A DNA stretch of 35,890 nucleotides from an uncultured Flavobacteriales bacterium (GCA_905478795.1 CAJQJX010000027.1:1-35890), one strand, 5' to 3'; positions 16,559 through 26,200 are shown, counted from the stretch's first letter. Numbers and translations: made by a program. The notes: generated by a model not told the origin, from the sequence alone.

Positions 16559-17353
16559 TCAGGCAGAGGCCATGGCCTCACGCAACCTGTCCACCAGCAC
16601 TGACCCATCCATTCGAGAGGTGATCTTGCCTTCCTTGGCCAAGGAATACGTTCCCGTTTCCTCGCTCAAAACAAGGGCCACCGCATCGGTCTGTTCGCTG
16701 ATGCCGAGTGCAGCACGGTGGCGGGTTCCATATTGAGGCGGAAGGTCGATTCGACCGGTGACCGGGAGAATGCCTCCGGCCCAAGTGATCCGATCCCGTT
16801 CCAAACAAGCAGCCCCGTCATGCAAAGGGCTGGCCTTTTCGAAGAGCGCCACAATCAGGCCTGAGGACAGCTTGGCGTCCAAGGGCCGCATGCCAGCCAC
16901 CACAGGACTGGGGTCAGCATCACGCTTCAAGACCAACAATGCACCCAGCCCCCGCTTTCTGCATTCTTCCAATCCATCTCGAAGTGCCTCCCATGTCTCA
17001 TCGCGGTCCGTTTGGACATGGTTCCTCCCAAAGAGGTTTTGAACCCAAGGCGGCGCTCCGGCAAGCAAGTGTCGGTTGCCAATGAGCAACAGGAATTGTC
17101 TCAACTCCTGTTGAAATACGATCAGCAAGGCGATCACACCTACGCCAATGAACTGCCCCAATACTTCAGCCAACATGCGCATTTGAAGCGCGTCCACAAT
17201 CTGGTACACCAAGTAGATGGCGAGGATGCCCAAAAAGATCCGAATGGCAGCGGTCCCCCTTGTCAAGCGGTACAGCTGGTACAAAATCGCCGCAACGGCG
17301 AGGATGTCCAAGACCTGCCAAGGGCCCAAATACAGTGCGGGCTGCTCAATCAT
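16559..17353 (-). CDS. cdaA: Diadenylate cyclase CdaA
   Basis: A 264-residue membrane enzyme that makes the second messenger c-di-AMP from two ATP. Three N-terminal membrane helices lie within residues ~12-95. The DisA_N catalytic domain has the diagnostic DGA (179-181, in LHDGAAC) and RHR (211-213, in GTRHRAALG) motifs. Length and layout are those of CdaA/DacA. Its start overlaps the end of folP by eight bases, so the two are probably cotranscribed. It ends 10 bases from the convergent secreted-protein gene. Bacteroidota use c-di-AMP for osmotic/potassium and envelope control, although no partner gene (phosphodiesterase) is in the window. Confidence 0.95.
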   Translation of the reverse strand: MIEQPALYLGPWQVLDILAVAAILYQLYRLTRGTAAIRIFLGILAIYLVYQIVDALQMRMLAEVLGQFIGVGVIALLIVFQQELRQFLLLIGNRHLLAGAPPWVQNLFGRNHVQTDRDETWEALRDGLEECRKRGLGALLVLKRDADPSPVVAGMRPLDAKLSSGLIVALFEKASPLHDGAACLERDRITWAGGILPVTGRIDLPPQYGTRHRAALGISEQTDAVALVLSEETGTYSLAKEGKITSRMDGSVLVDRLREAMASA

Positions 17354-18215
17354 TGGTGGAATGCAATCTGGACATCTTCATTGCGCGGTGCAATTTCACG
17401 CATTCTGCGGCTTCTGCCACATCATGTACCCTCAGGATATGAGCGCCGCGGTCCAACGCCCAAGCATGGAGAACGGAGGTTCCGTTTAAAGCGCGCTCAG
17501 GTGATGAGTCCAATACCTTGTAGATCATGGATTTGCGGCTCACTCCAGCCAGTATAGGAACGCCGAGTGACCCCAGTTGACCCAGGCCGTCCAGCAGTTG
17601 ATAATTGTGGTCAACACTTTTTCCAAATCCAAACCCGGGGTCCACGCCGAGTTGCTGAGCTCCTTTGCTCCTCAATGCCAAAAGGCGCTCTGTGAGAAAG
17701 GCGGCCACTTCTTCCACCACACGCGTGTAGGTGGGGGCGTTTTGCATGGTGTCGGGCGTGCCCTGCATGTGCATCAGGATGTAAGGGACATTCCGTTCCG
17801 CCACCAGGTCTTCCATGTGGGGGTCCAACAGGGCAGCACCAATGTCATTGACGATGTCAGCGCCAGTTTCGAGGGCTTTCAGGGCGACATGGGCGTGATA
17901 TGTATCCACACTGATTGGGTGGTCGGGCAATACAGAGCGGATTTCCTCGATCACGGGCAACACCCTGTCACATTCTGCGTGGGCCCCAACTGCTTCGGCA
18001 CCAGGGCGCGAACTTTGGCCGCCGATGTCCAAGATGTCTGCGCCATCTTCTACCATGCGCACGGCCGTTGCCGCGGCCTGTTTGGCCTGTGCAACCCGGC
18101 TTGCTCCAAAAAAGGAGTCCGGGGTGGCATTGATCACCCCCATGATCCGGGGAACGCTAAAGTCAAGGGTCCGGCCCTTCAATTGAAAGGGCGCAGGGGG
18201 TGAACTGTTGGCCAT
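17346..18215 (-). CDS. folP: Dihydropteroate synthase
   Basis: A 289-residue TIM-barrel enzyme that joins p-aminobenzoate to the pterin pyrophosphate in folate synthesis (target of sulfonamides). Motifs seen are MGVINATPDSFF near the N-terminus, ADILDIGGQSSRPGAEAV, ISVDTYHAHVA, NDIGA and GVDPGFGFGKSVDHN with Lys, then GVSRKSMI and a C-terminal RVHDVAEAAE. These cover the pterin- and pAba-binding sites. Cotranscribed with cdaA through an eight-base overlap, a pairing found in many Bacteroidota. Divergent from the DUF1599 gene. Confidence 0.96.
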   Translation of the reverse strand: MANSSPPAPFQLKGRTLDFSVPRIMGVINATPDSFFGASRVAQAKQAAATAVRMVEDGADILDIGGQSSRPGAEAVGAHAECDRVLPVIEEIRSVLPDHPISVDTYHAHVALKALETGADIVNDIGAALLDPHMEDLVAERNVPYILMHMQGTPDTMQNAPTYTRVVEEVAAFLTERLLALRSKGAQQLGVDPGFGFGKSVDHNYQLLDGLGQLGSLGVPILAGVSRKSMIYKVLDSSPERALNGTSVLHAWALDRGAHILRVHDVAEAAECVKLHRAMKMSRLHSTND

Positions 18216-18233
18216 GGTTGCAGGGGGAAAGAT

Positions 18234-18242
18234 GCAAAGGAA
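18234..18242 (-). promoter_or_regulatory. -7 candidate TTCCTTTGC before folP
   Basis: On the minus strand TTCCTTTGC differs from TAnnTTTGC at one base and ends 18 bases before the folP ATG at 18215. No clear -33 element. Confidence 0.35.
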
Positions 18243-18309
18243 GGCCGGGGGTTAAAAATGGAAGCGCCCACTGTGGGAAAATGGTGGGGGATGGCCGGTG
18301 GTTAAATGA
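18243..18309. repeat. Two imperfect direct repeats between folP and the DUF1599 gene
   Basis: GGCCGGGGGTTAAAAATG (from 18243) and GGCCGGTGGTTAAATG (from 18293) lie 50 bases apart in the divergent intergenic region. The spacing of about five helical turns suits paired operator sites, but the regulator is unknown and chance cannot be excluded. Confidence 0.35.
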
Positions 18310-18345
18310 AGGATGCTGCCATTTGCGCGCCAAATTGCCAACTCT

Positions 18346-18924
18346 ATGAGCAGCCATCCAACGAACTCCGATTCTGCAAGCGATTTGGGACGCACGCTGA
18401 TCCAGTATGATGGCCAGGTGGCCGCTTGTCGCGCCCTTTTCCTGGACAAGATGCACGACTATGGAACAGCATGGCGGGTATTGAGGCCGGCTTCTTTGAC
18501 CGACCAGCTGTTCATTAAGGCACATCGAATTCGCACCCTGCAAGAAGGAGGGACACAGCAGGTGGAGGAAGGAATTCGGCCGGAGTTCGTGGGCATTGTG
18601 AATTACTGCATGATGGCGCTCATTCAACTGGAATTGTCGGAGGACAGCCCCATGGAGTTGCCTGCGGATGAAGCCACGGGACTGTATGATGGAGCCCTCT
18701 CGCAAACGCGGGATTTAATGACGCGGAAGAACCACGATTATGGTGAGGCTTGGCGGGACATGCGGGTATCGAGTCTGACGGACTTGATCCTGATGAAGTT
18801 GCTAAGGATCAAGCAGCTCGAAGATCTTGAAGGCGGGGCTAAAGTGAGCGAAGGGGTAGATGCCGGCTATATGGACATGGCCAACTACGCCCTTTTTGCG
18901 CTCATTCACCTGGAATCTGCGTAA
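18346..18924 (+). CDS. DUF1599 domain protein (duplicated domain)
   Basis: A 192-residue protein with two copies of the DUF1599 (nucleotide-modification-associated domain 1) unit. Copy one contains KMHDYGTAWRVLRPASLTDQLFIKAHRI and copy two KNHDYGEAWRDMRVSSLTDLILMKLLRI, each followed by an IVNYCMMALIQLEL / MANYALFALIHLES helix. The family is widespread in Bacteroidota near folP and the BT_3928-like gene, and its biochemical role is not established. The ATG at 18346 gives the expected N-terminus; the longer frame from 18313 adds a non-conserved stretch. Divergent from folP, upstream of the BT_3928-like gene by 86 bases. Confidence 0.88.
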   Translation: MSSHPTNSDSASDLGRTLIQYDGQVAACRALFLDKMHDYGTAWRVLRPASLTDQLFIKAHRIRTLQEGGTQQVEEGIRPEFVGIVNYCMMALIQLELSEDSPMELPADEATGLYDGALSQTRDLMTRKNHDYGEAWRDMRVSSLTDLILMKLLRIKQLEDLEGGAKVSEGVDAGYMDMANYALFALIHLESA

Positions 18925-19010
18925 TCCACGGGGCTTCGTGTTAATCGCGGGTTAACGCCGTTCATGTCGCCGCAATCGGAGGCGAACTTGTACTTCGGAA
19001 AAGAACCGCT

Positions 19011-20390
19011 ATGCGCAACATCCTTTTATCGGTCGCCAACTTCTGCCGCGTGCTCGTGGGCGCCCTCTTCGTCGTCTCTGGACTCATCAAAATCAACGAT
19101 GCCATGGGCTTCATGTATAAGCTCGAAGAGTATTTCGAGCCTGGCGCATTGAACCTCGAGGCCTGGACACCGTACGCCCTTGAATTGGGCATGTTGGCCT
19201 CCATCGGTGAGGTCTTGCTCGGTGTCGCATTGCTGGTGGGCGCGCTGCCGCGGTTGACCACTGCATTGACCTTGGTCCTGATGCTCTTCTTTACTTGGTT
19301 GACCTGGTACACAGATCATTGTGATCCTTTTGGCAGCAAGACCATCATCGAAAATGGACTAGAAGTCATCATTCCCAATCAGTGTGTATTGAGTTGCGGC
19401 TGCTTTGGCAATGCCATTCCGCTGACCCCCCACGAGAGTTTCATCAAGGATGTTGTGTTGTTGATTTTACTCCTGCCCATCATCGTGAGCGCTTGGACGG
19501 GCGGCTTCACATTGAATGAGCGCAACCGTTCGGTCTGGATGTATGCGACGGCGTTGCTCATCACTTGGATTTTTGGCGAGACCATGCTGGAGTGGGGATT
19601 CCCAACGCTGTTTTTGGCCTTGGGGCTCGCTGCAGCAGAAGGCGTGCGTCGCCGTTGGAAAAAAGGCGGCAAAGAATGGGCCATGGCGGCGGGTGTACTG
19701 CTGGTCGCACTTGGATTCCAGCTCTACACGTTGCGGCACCTTCCCGTGAAGGATTACCGTCCTTATGCCGTCGGGGAGGACATCCAACGCAACATGGCTT
19801 CTGCGGATGAATTGGGACTCGATCCACCTGTCTACGACAAAGAGGTCCGCTTCTTTAATCCTGAGTCTGATGCCGATACGGTGGTGCTTCAGTCGGCCTA
19901 CATGGCAGGGAAACTTTGGCAAGACGAGGCGTTCAAAGCGGCATACCCCGAAGCCGATTGGGATGGTGCCCGGGAATTCAAGGTGTCTGACGGATATGAG
20001 CCGCTGATTTTTGACCTCGACGCTACCGACTCAGAAGGCAACAGTAAGCTCAGTGATCTGTTGGACGAAGGCTACACTTTGCTCCACATTTCGAAGGACT
20101 TGGAAAGTTCACAAGCCCATGGTCAAGAAAGGATCAATGCCCTCTTTGCAGCAGCATCAGCCCAAGGATGGCGCACTGCGGCTTTGACGCCCTCTACAGC
20201 TGAAGACGCCTTGGCATTCCGTTCCGAACATGGAGCGGATTATCCTTTTTATTCGACCGACCCTACCGAGCTCAAAATCATCGTGAGAAGCAATCCGGGC
20301 ATGGTATTGATCAAGGATGGCATCGTGGTCGAAAAATGGGCTTGGCGTGACTTTCCTGCGTCGTTTGTCGATCTTCAAGGGGCTGACTAA
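19011..20390 (+). CDS. BT_3928-like DoxX-type membrane protein with Trx-like C-terminus
   Basis: A 459-residue membrane protein. The N-terminal ~210 residues carry a DoxX/MauE-like four-helix unit with the Cys-rich segment CVLSCGCFGNAIPLTPHESFIKD between helices, typical of the BT_3928 family. The C-terminal part is soluble, contains a segment resembling a thioredoxin-fold end (PGMVLIKDGIVVEKWAWRDFP) but has no CXXC, and the start of the domain reads YTLLHISKDLESS. Function unproven; related families handle redox or thiol chemistry at the membrane. The gene is part of a folP/DUF1599/BT_3928 neighbourhood seen in many Bacteroidota, six bases before the permease gene. Confidence 0.82.
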   Translation: MRNILLSVANFCRVLVGALFVVSGLIKINDAMGFMYKLEEYFEPGALNLEAWTPYALELGMLASIGEVLLGVALLVGALPRLTTALTLVLMLFFTWLTWYTDHCDPFGSKTIIENGLEVIIPNQCVLSCGCFGNAIPLTPHESFIKDVVLLILLLPIIVSAWTGGFTLNERNRSVWMYATALLITWIFGETMLEWGFPTLFLALGLAAAEGVRRRWKKGGKEWAMAAGVLLVALGFQLYTLRHLPVKDYRPYAVGEDIQRNMASADELGLDPPVYDKEVRFFNPESDADTVVLQSAYMAGKLWQDEAFKAAYPEADWDGAREFKVSDGYEPLIFDLDATDSEGNSKLSDLLDEGYTLLHISKDLESSQAHGQERINALFAAASAQGWRTAALTPSTAEDALAFRSEHGADYPFYSTDPTELKIIVRSNPGMVLIKDGIVVEKWAWRDFPASFVDLQGAD

Positions 20391-20396
20391 GTCCAC

Positions 20397-21398
20397 ATGA
20401 AAGGGCACAGGATTTGGAAGAAATGGACGCGGGGCGCTTTGGTGCTTTGGGGCAGCTTCACCCTGGTGTTTCTGATTTTTACTTCAGTTCCTGATCCTGC
20501 CCGCCAGTTGGCAGGCCAACAGGCTGACCCCGAAGTGATCGCGGATCTCAGGGCGCGTTTTGGTCTGGACCAGACCCCATGGGTGCGCTACGTGCACGCC
20601 GTGCAGGCCCTTTCTCCGCTCGGAACCCTTGAGGACGGTGGATGGGGGGTAAGGTGGCCTTCTTTGGGCCAGAGTTATGTGCGTCCCGCATCGGTTGGAA
20701 GTCTGCTGATGCAGGCATTGCCTGCAACGGGCCTGCTGGCTATAACGGCACTCATTTTCGCTATCGTTGTGGGTCTGCCCATGGGGCTGGTCGCAGCGCG
20801 AAACCCCGGAGGGTGGTTTGACCGCATTGTCGTGGGAGGTAGCGTCTTGGGCATGAGTGCCCCTTCATTTTTCATGGCCATTCTGCTGGGTTATGTCTTT
20901 GCCGTCCGGTGGGGCGGATGGACGGGGTTGCCGCTTACGGGAAGCCTTTGGGACCTGGATGACCAAGGCCAAACAACCTTGGCATTGCGCCACTTGATTC
21001 TGCCAGCAATCACTCTGGGGTTGCGGCCTTTGGCTGTGCTGTCACAATTGATGCGCGGCGCAGCCTTGGATGTGCTGTCGGCCCCTCATGTGCAGACTGC
21101 CCGCGCTTTTGGTGCATCCGAAAATGAGGTCATGCGACATCATGTGTTGCGGAATGCCCTGAATCCAGTGGTCACAGCAGCCAGCGGTTGGCTGGCTCAA
21201 CTGCTGGCCGGAGCGGTGTTTGTGGAATTCGTCTTCGGTTGGCGCGGACTGGGATTCCTGTTGTTTGAAGCGCTGGAGCAACACGATTTACCCGTGGTCA
21301 TGGGGGGCGTACTCTTGGTGAGCTTCACTTTTGTGATGGTCAATGCCCTCGCAGACTTGACCTACCGCCTTCTGGATCCCCGTGCGGCTCAGGATTGA
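20397..21398 (+). CDS. ABC transporter permease, OppB/DppB type (no partner genes)
   Basis: A 333-residue inner-membrane permease of the peptide/nickel (OppB/DppB) family. Visible are the N-terminal helix, a periplasmic region, then ~5 helices, and the EAA-like loop around ARAFGASENEVMRHHVLRNALNPVV that docks the ATPase. The terminal segment DLPVVMGGVLLVSFTFVMVNALADLTYRLLDPR is typical. OppB normally works with an OppC partner, an ATPase and a binding protein, none of which are in the window. It starts six bases after the BT_3928-like gene, so the two are cotranscribed. It overlaps the convergent aminotransferase gene by 10 bases. Confidence 0.9.
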   Translation: MKGHRIWKKWTRGALVLWGSFTLVFLIFTSVPDPARQLAGQQADPEVIADLRARFGLDQTPWVRYVHAVQALSPLGTLEDGGWGVRWPSLGQSYVRPASVGSLLMQALPATGLLAITALIFAIVVGLPMGLVAARNPGGWFDRIVVGGSVLGMSAPSFFMAILLGYVFAVRWGGWTGLPLTGSLWDLDDQGQTTLALRHLILPAITLGLRPLAVLSQLMRGAALDVLSAPHVQTARAFGASENEVMRHHVLRNALNPVVTAASGWLAQLLAGAVFVEFVFGWRGLGFLLFEALEQHDLPVVMGGVLLVSFTFVMVNALADLTYRLLDPRAAQD

Positions 21399-22252
21399 AC
21401 CTGCGCGGCTGCGCGCACATTCAACGCCCTGACCAATTCCTGGATGGAGGCGTTGAAGTACCGCTTGGTCCGATAGCTGCCCACCCACTGCAGTCCTTGG
21501 ATCGCATTGGTCAAAAACACCTCGTCGGCAATGAGCATGTTTTGGGGGGTGAGGTTGCATTCGTACACCTTCATACCAAACTCCAAAGCAATGTTGATGA
21601 TTTCGGCCCGCATGATGCCCGCCGTCGCCCCGCCATCCAGACCTGGCGTGTAGAGCACACCGTTGGAAACAAGGAAGAGGTTGGAAGATGTGCTCTCAAT
21701 GAGCCCCATGCGGTCGTTTTGAATCAGGGCAGTATCCAGGTTCTGCTCCTGGGCCCACAACCCGCTTTGGATGTAGATGTTTGCTGCCAGGTTTTTGAAG
21801 CGTGTCAAGTGGTTTGGCGTGCACTTCATCTCTGGATAGATGTCCAAAGACAGTCCTTTTTCATTGAGGCTGTAGTCGGCAACGGCAATGGGCTCGGCGG
21901 TCATCACCACGTCCAGGCCGCTTTCGGCTGGAGAATAGTACCCCGCGCCCCTGCGGCTTAGCGTCATGCGAATGCGGGCACTGCCCGTGATTTCTTCCTT
22001 TTCAAGGAGTCGAAGGATGTCCCGTTTGATTTGATTTGGAGTAAAGCCCAAAGGAGGGTGGATGCGGTGAGCTTTGAGGCCTTCCCGGATCCGCTCGAAA
22101 TGGCTGTCCAAAAACAAGGGCAAACCGTTCATCACACGGATGGTCTCAAAGATGCCATCGGCATAAAGAAAGCCGCGGTTGTCCAATGAGATTACCGGCC
22201 CGTTTGCCCCGTCAAAGGACCTGAACTCGCCGTTGTAAAGGAGGTTTTGCAC
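21389..22252 (-). CDS. Class IV aminotransferase (pabC / branched-chain-like)
   Basis: A 287-residue PLP enzyme of fold type IV, the family of branched-chain aminotransferase, D-amino-acid aminotransferase and aminodeoxychorismate lyase (PabC). The PLP lysine is Lys153 in LTRFKNLAANIY; ESTSSNLFLV supplies the Glu and GATAGIMR the phosphate loop. The N-terminal GFLYADGIFETIRV is typical. It cannot be assigned to one activity from sequence alone; 287 residues and the GFLYADGIFE motif suit PabC, which would complement folP. The start codon is GTG at 22252. It follows the HAD phosphatase gene by nine bases and is probably cotranscribed with it. Confidence 0.87.
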   Translation of the reverse strand: MQNLLYNGEFRSFDGANGPVISLDNRGFLYADGIFETIRVMNGLPLFLDSHFERIREGLKAHRIHPPLGFTPNQIKRDILRLLEKEEITGSARIRMTLSRRGAGYYSPAESGLDVVMTAEPIAVADYSLNEKGLSLDIYPEMKCTPNHLTRFKNLAANIYIQSGLWAQEQNLDTALIQNDRMGLIESTSSNLFLVSNGVLYTPGLDGGATAGIMRAEIINIALEFGMKVYECNLTPQNMLIADEVFLTNAIQGLQWVGSYRTKRYFNASIQELVRALNVRAAAQVQS

Positions 22253-22261
22253 GCGGCAAAA

Positions 22262-22792
22262 TTAAGGCTGACTGAGCAGGGGAACCGACTTCCAATTCAA
22301 AAGAGATGCATTCGGGGTGATCAGCACACCATTGGGCACGCCAGCTCCCAATGCGCAATCGATATCTCGCGCCTTGTCGCCGAACATCCAGCAGCGTTCA
22401 GGATCGAGGCCATGCCGCGCAATGGCCCGCTCCACCATGAGCGAGCCAGGCTTTCTGCTGAGGCTCTGACCGGTGTTGGGGTGGTGAGGACTGTAAAAGA
22501 TGTCGGCAATAGGTGCGCCTTTGGATGCGGCTTCCAATCGCAAATGGCTGTGGATTTCCGCCACGGCATCGTGGGTGTATTTCCCTTTTGCAATGCCACC
22601 TTGGTTCGTGATGATGATCAATTTGAAGCCTGCGTCATACCAAGCTTTCATGGCTTCCAAGGCGGTGGGCAGAATGTGAAACTCGGCCAGACTTTTTGTG
22701 TAATCGCCTGGATCGTGGTTGATGACACCATCTCGATCGAGCAAGATGGCAGCGCCATTAAAGTGGGGAGGGGTCGAAGAGGACATGGCCAT
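22262..22792 (-). CDS. HAD phosphatase, GmhB-like
   Basis: A 176-residue HAD-IIIA phosphatase resembling D-glycero-D-manno-heptose 1,7-bisphosphate phosphatase and histidinol-phosphatase. HAD motif I is LLDRDGVINHDPGDY (nucleophile Asp and acid/base Asp), motif II the Thr of IIITNQGGIAKG, motif III the Lys in SRKPGSLM, and motif IV MFGDKARDID. In E. coli GmhB a zinc site is built by Cys residues around this loop (CPHHP...CDCRKP); here the loop reads SPHHPNTGQSLSRKP with no cysteines, so zinc is probably lost. Between csaA (3-base gap) and the aminotransferase. Substrate unproven. Confidence 0.83.
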   Translation of the reverse strand: MAMSSSTPPHFNGAAILLDRDGVINHDPGDYTKSLAEFHILPTALEAMKAWYDAGFKLIIITNQGGIAKGKYTHDAVAEIHSHLRLEAASKGAPIADIFYSPHHPNTGQSLSRKPGSLMVERAIARHGLDPERCWMFGDKARDIDCALGAGVPNGVLITPNASLLNWKSVPLLSQP

Positions 22793-22795
22793 GGC

Positions 22796-23137
22796 TTACG
22801 AGACAGGAGTGCCTGCAGGGACACTTCGCGGCAATTCTAACAGGCTCACATTGGCGCCCTGAACGGCGCCAAGGACCAAACAGCGGCTTTGATGTGGTCC
22901 CACTTGCTTGGGCGGAAAATTCACGACTGCGACCACTTGTTTGCCCTGAAGCTCCTGCTCTGAATAGTCCAAGGCGAGTTGCGCCGTGGATTTGAGAATG
23001 CCCATGGGACCAAAGTCAATGCGCAAGACATAGGCCGGTTTGCGGGCATTCTCCAAGGGTTCAGCGCTGAGTATGGTCCCTATCCGCAGGTCACATGCTG
23101 CAAAGTCAGCGGGGGAGACGGTGGCTTTTGGTTCCAT
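22796..23137 (-). CDS. csaA: tRNA-binding domain protein CsaA
   Basis: A 113-residue stand-alone OB-fold tRNA-binding domain, the size and form of CsaA, a small protein with export-related chaperone and tRNA-binding activity in Bacillus. Family features are FAACDLRIGTILSAEPLENARKPAYVLRIDFG, LKSTAQLALDY, VVAVVNFPPKQVGPHQSRCLVLGA and a final PAGTPVS. It is the first gene of a three-gene minus-strand run (csaA, HAD phosphatase, aminotransferase) and divergent from the mutase gene. Confidence 0.93.
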   Translation of the reverse strand: MEPKATVSPADFAACDLRIGTILSAEPLENARKPAYVLRIDFGPMGILKSTAQLALDYSEQELQGKQVVAVVNFPPKQVGPHQSRCLVLGAVQGANVSLLELPRSVPAGTPVS

Positions 23138-23145
23138 GTTTCACT

Positions 23146-23153
23146 CAAAATCA
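23146..23153 (-). promoter_or_regulatory. -7 candidate TGATTTTG before csaA
   Basis: On the minus strand TGATTTTG matches TAnnTTTG at seven of eight positions and ends eight bases before the csaA ATG at 23137. It lies opposite the mutase promoter candidate in the 63-base divergent gap. Confidence 0.35.
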
Positions 23154-23188
23154 CGCTTGAGACCGGGAAATTAGGGGCGCGGGCCGGT

Positions 23189-23196
23189 TAACTTGG
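23189..23196 (+). promoter_or_regulatory. -7 candidate TAACTTGG before the mutase gene
   Basis: TAACTTGG is a 7/8 match to TAnnTTTG, four bases before the ATG at 23201. The arrangement is the same as TAACTTTG at 491-498 (four bases to ATG), suggesting leaderless or near-leaderless transcripts. Confidence 0.4.
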
Positions 23197-23200
23197 CCCC

Positions 23201-26200
23201 ATGGAAGATGCTTTTCCACTGAAAGGGCAGTGGCAAGATTGGACAGCGGCTGTGCAAGCGCAGTCCCGCGGGAAAAATCCAGCGTTCAACGCGCTGTTGG
23301 AAGGAGAATTGGAAGTGCCGGTTTATCACCCGGCCAGGCCCGTGTCTTCGGTGCGAGTGCGCCCACAAACTCCATGGAGAATTAGAAGCACTGTAAGGGC
23401 TCAAGAAGAGGTGATGCCGGCTCTGGAAGGAGGCGCCGAAGTGCTGCGTCTGGTGGGGTGCCACCGTCCTTCAGAGTGGCTCAAGGGAGTGGAACGGGCC
23501 TATGTAGAGGTCGAGTTCGAGGGCGGTGCATCGGCCCGCGAAATCGCGGAATCCGGTTGCTTTCCGCTACAAGGTGGTGTGTTGCTCAACGGTTGGGATG
23601 CCTCTGCAATGCATGCCTTGGACACCCACTGTGCTGGTGTTGATGAACATTCTGAGGGAGAGGTCAGGCTGAGAACGTTGACATTGCCAGACCCTCGGCT
23701 GTCCAACAGCAGTTGGAGCACAGCAGCCTCATTGGCATTGTTGATTCAAAGGTGTGCAGGATTGGCTGCAGCTCTTGAGGGGGGCTTAGAGCGGGTCTCT
23801 TTGGACTTACTGCTTGACGAGGATCCCGTGCTGGCCCTGGCGGCTGCGGAGGCCCTGAAGCGGCTCTTATTGCGCACGTGGCCAGAAGCGCAGTGGCCTC
23901 GGATCACACTGGTGTGCGGAGACCAAAGCTTTGGCCGTGGCGAAGGCCGAGAAAATCTGGTGCGGCAGGCGATTCGTACCACGGCTGCAGCTATGTCAGC
24001 TCCCGATGCCATCGATGCCGGTTCATCGGCAACCCCGGGAGATGTGCCCGGAGACCTTGCAGGCCAAGGGGACAAATGGGGGCGGAACATTCTGCACCTA
24101 TTGAGAGAGGAAAGTGGCCTTGCGCATGGCGACGCAGTCGTTTCGCCTTTGGTCGATGCGCTCGCGGAGACCTTGCTTCAAGGAGCAGATGCCTATGTCG
24201 CCCTTTGGGGAACGCAGTCTCCCATGGCCGTGATGGAAGTTGGACCTGAAGCATGGTCCATCGAGCAGGTGGCGGCTGCGCCAACTCAGGAGTATGCGGG
24301 CTCTGAACTACACTGGGAAGGGCACGGTGCCGGCGTAGCGCCCTATCTGCGCGGTCCCTATGCGAGCATGTACACCAGCCGTCCTTGGACCATTCGGCAA
24401 TACGCCGGGTTCAGCACTGCAGAGGCCTCCAATGCATTCTACAGAAGGAACCTGGCTGCAGGCCAGAAAGGACTGAGTGTGGCCTTTGATTTGGCCACCC
24501 ACCGTGGGTATGACAGCGATCACCCCCGCGTTTCTGGAGATGTGGGAAAGGCGGGCGTCGCCATCGACAGCATCGAAGACATGAAACTGCTCTTCGACGG
24601 GATTCCATTGGACACCATGTCGGTCTCCATGACCATGAATGGAGCCGTTTTGCCCATCATGGCATTCTACATCGCTGCGGCAGAAGAACAGGGAGTGGAT
24701 TCCAAGTCGCTTGCAGGAACGATTCAAAACGACATCCTCAAGGAGTTTATGGTGCGCAACACCTTCATCTATCCTCCCGGTCCGAGCATGCGCATCATCA
24801 GCGACATTTTTGCCTATACGGCGGAGAACATGCCCAAATTCAACTCCATCAGCATTTCCGGCTATCACATGCAGGAAGCTGGAGCAACTCCCGAGTTGGA
24901 ACTGGCCTATACCATCGCCAACGGTCTCGCCTATGTCAAGGCAGGGGTGGAGGCCGGGCTCAACGTCGACGATTTTGCACCGCGTTTGAGCTTCTTTTGG
25001 GGCATCGGTATGGACGTCATGTCAGAGGTGGCCAAACTCCGGGCCGGGCGCCTTTTGTGGGCCCGTTGGATGGCCGACTTCAATCCAACCAACCCGCGCT
25101 CTTCCATGCTGCGGACCCATTGCCAAACCAGTGGCTGGACGTTGACAGAACAGGACCCCTTGAACAACGTCGGGCGGACCGCCATAGAAGCGTTGGCTGC
25201 AGTTTGGGGAGGGACACAAAGCCTGCATACCAATTCTTTGGACGAGGCCATTGCACTTCCCACGGACGATACCGCAAAGGTGGCGCGGAACACCCAACTG
25301 ATTCTTCAACAAGAGGCGGGGACCACACGTTGGGTGGACCCACTTGGCGGAGATTCAGCAGTAGCCCTGCGCACTGCCGAGTTGGTCGATGCGGCCGATG
25401 CCATCATACGCGAGATGCAAAAAGCGGGTGGCATGCCTGAGGCCATCGAGCAGGGGCTCCCGATGCGGGGCATAGAAACAGCCGCAGCTGAAAAGCAGTC
25501 CAAAATCGACGCGGGCATCGACAAAATTGTGGGGCTCAATGTGTTTCCGGGCAGCGCTCCGGAATCCATGGAAGTGCTGAAGGTCGATCACCATACGGTT
25601 TTGGCAGGGCAAAAGGCGCGGCTTAAAGCGCTGCGCGCCAGCCGAGATGAACCTGCGGTCCAATCGGCACTGTCCGCTCTGGAGTCCGGGGCCTCAGGGA
25701 CGGAGAACCTCTTAAAATTGGCAGTGGATGCTGCACGTGTGCGGTGCACCTTGGGAGAAATTTCGGAGGCGATTGAGCGTGTTTTTGACCGACATATTCC
25801 GGTCAATCGGCCCGTTCGTGGTATTTTCCGGAAGCACCTCGGTGCCCGAGAAGAATTCAAACTAGCTGTGAAAAAAGCCGCTCATTTTGCTGGCCTTGTT
25901 GGCCGTCAGCCCCGCATCCTCGTCGCCAAAATGGGACAGGATGGGCACGACCGCGGCGCCAAAGTCATTGCCAGTGCTTTTGCGGATCTTGGCTTTGACG
26001 TTGACCTCGGCTCCTTGTTTCAAACACCCGAGGAAGTCGCCCGCCAAGCGGTAGAAAGCGACGTTCACGTGGTGGGAGTATCCACCTTGGCCGCAGGCCA
26101 TTTGGCACTGGTTCCTGACCTCGTAGACGCCTTGGCCAAAGCCGGTCGTGAGGACATGCTGGTGGTGGTGGGCGGGGTGATTCCCAGAGAGGATTATGAT

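Noticed and set aside
17577-18203. 208-codon plus-strand frame opposite folP
   Set aside because: Antisense shadow of dihydropteroate synthase; no independent support.
22247-22840. 197-codon plus-strand frame opposite the HAD phosphatase
   Set aside because: Shadow frame; the minus-strand gene has all four HAD motifs.
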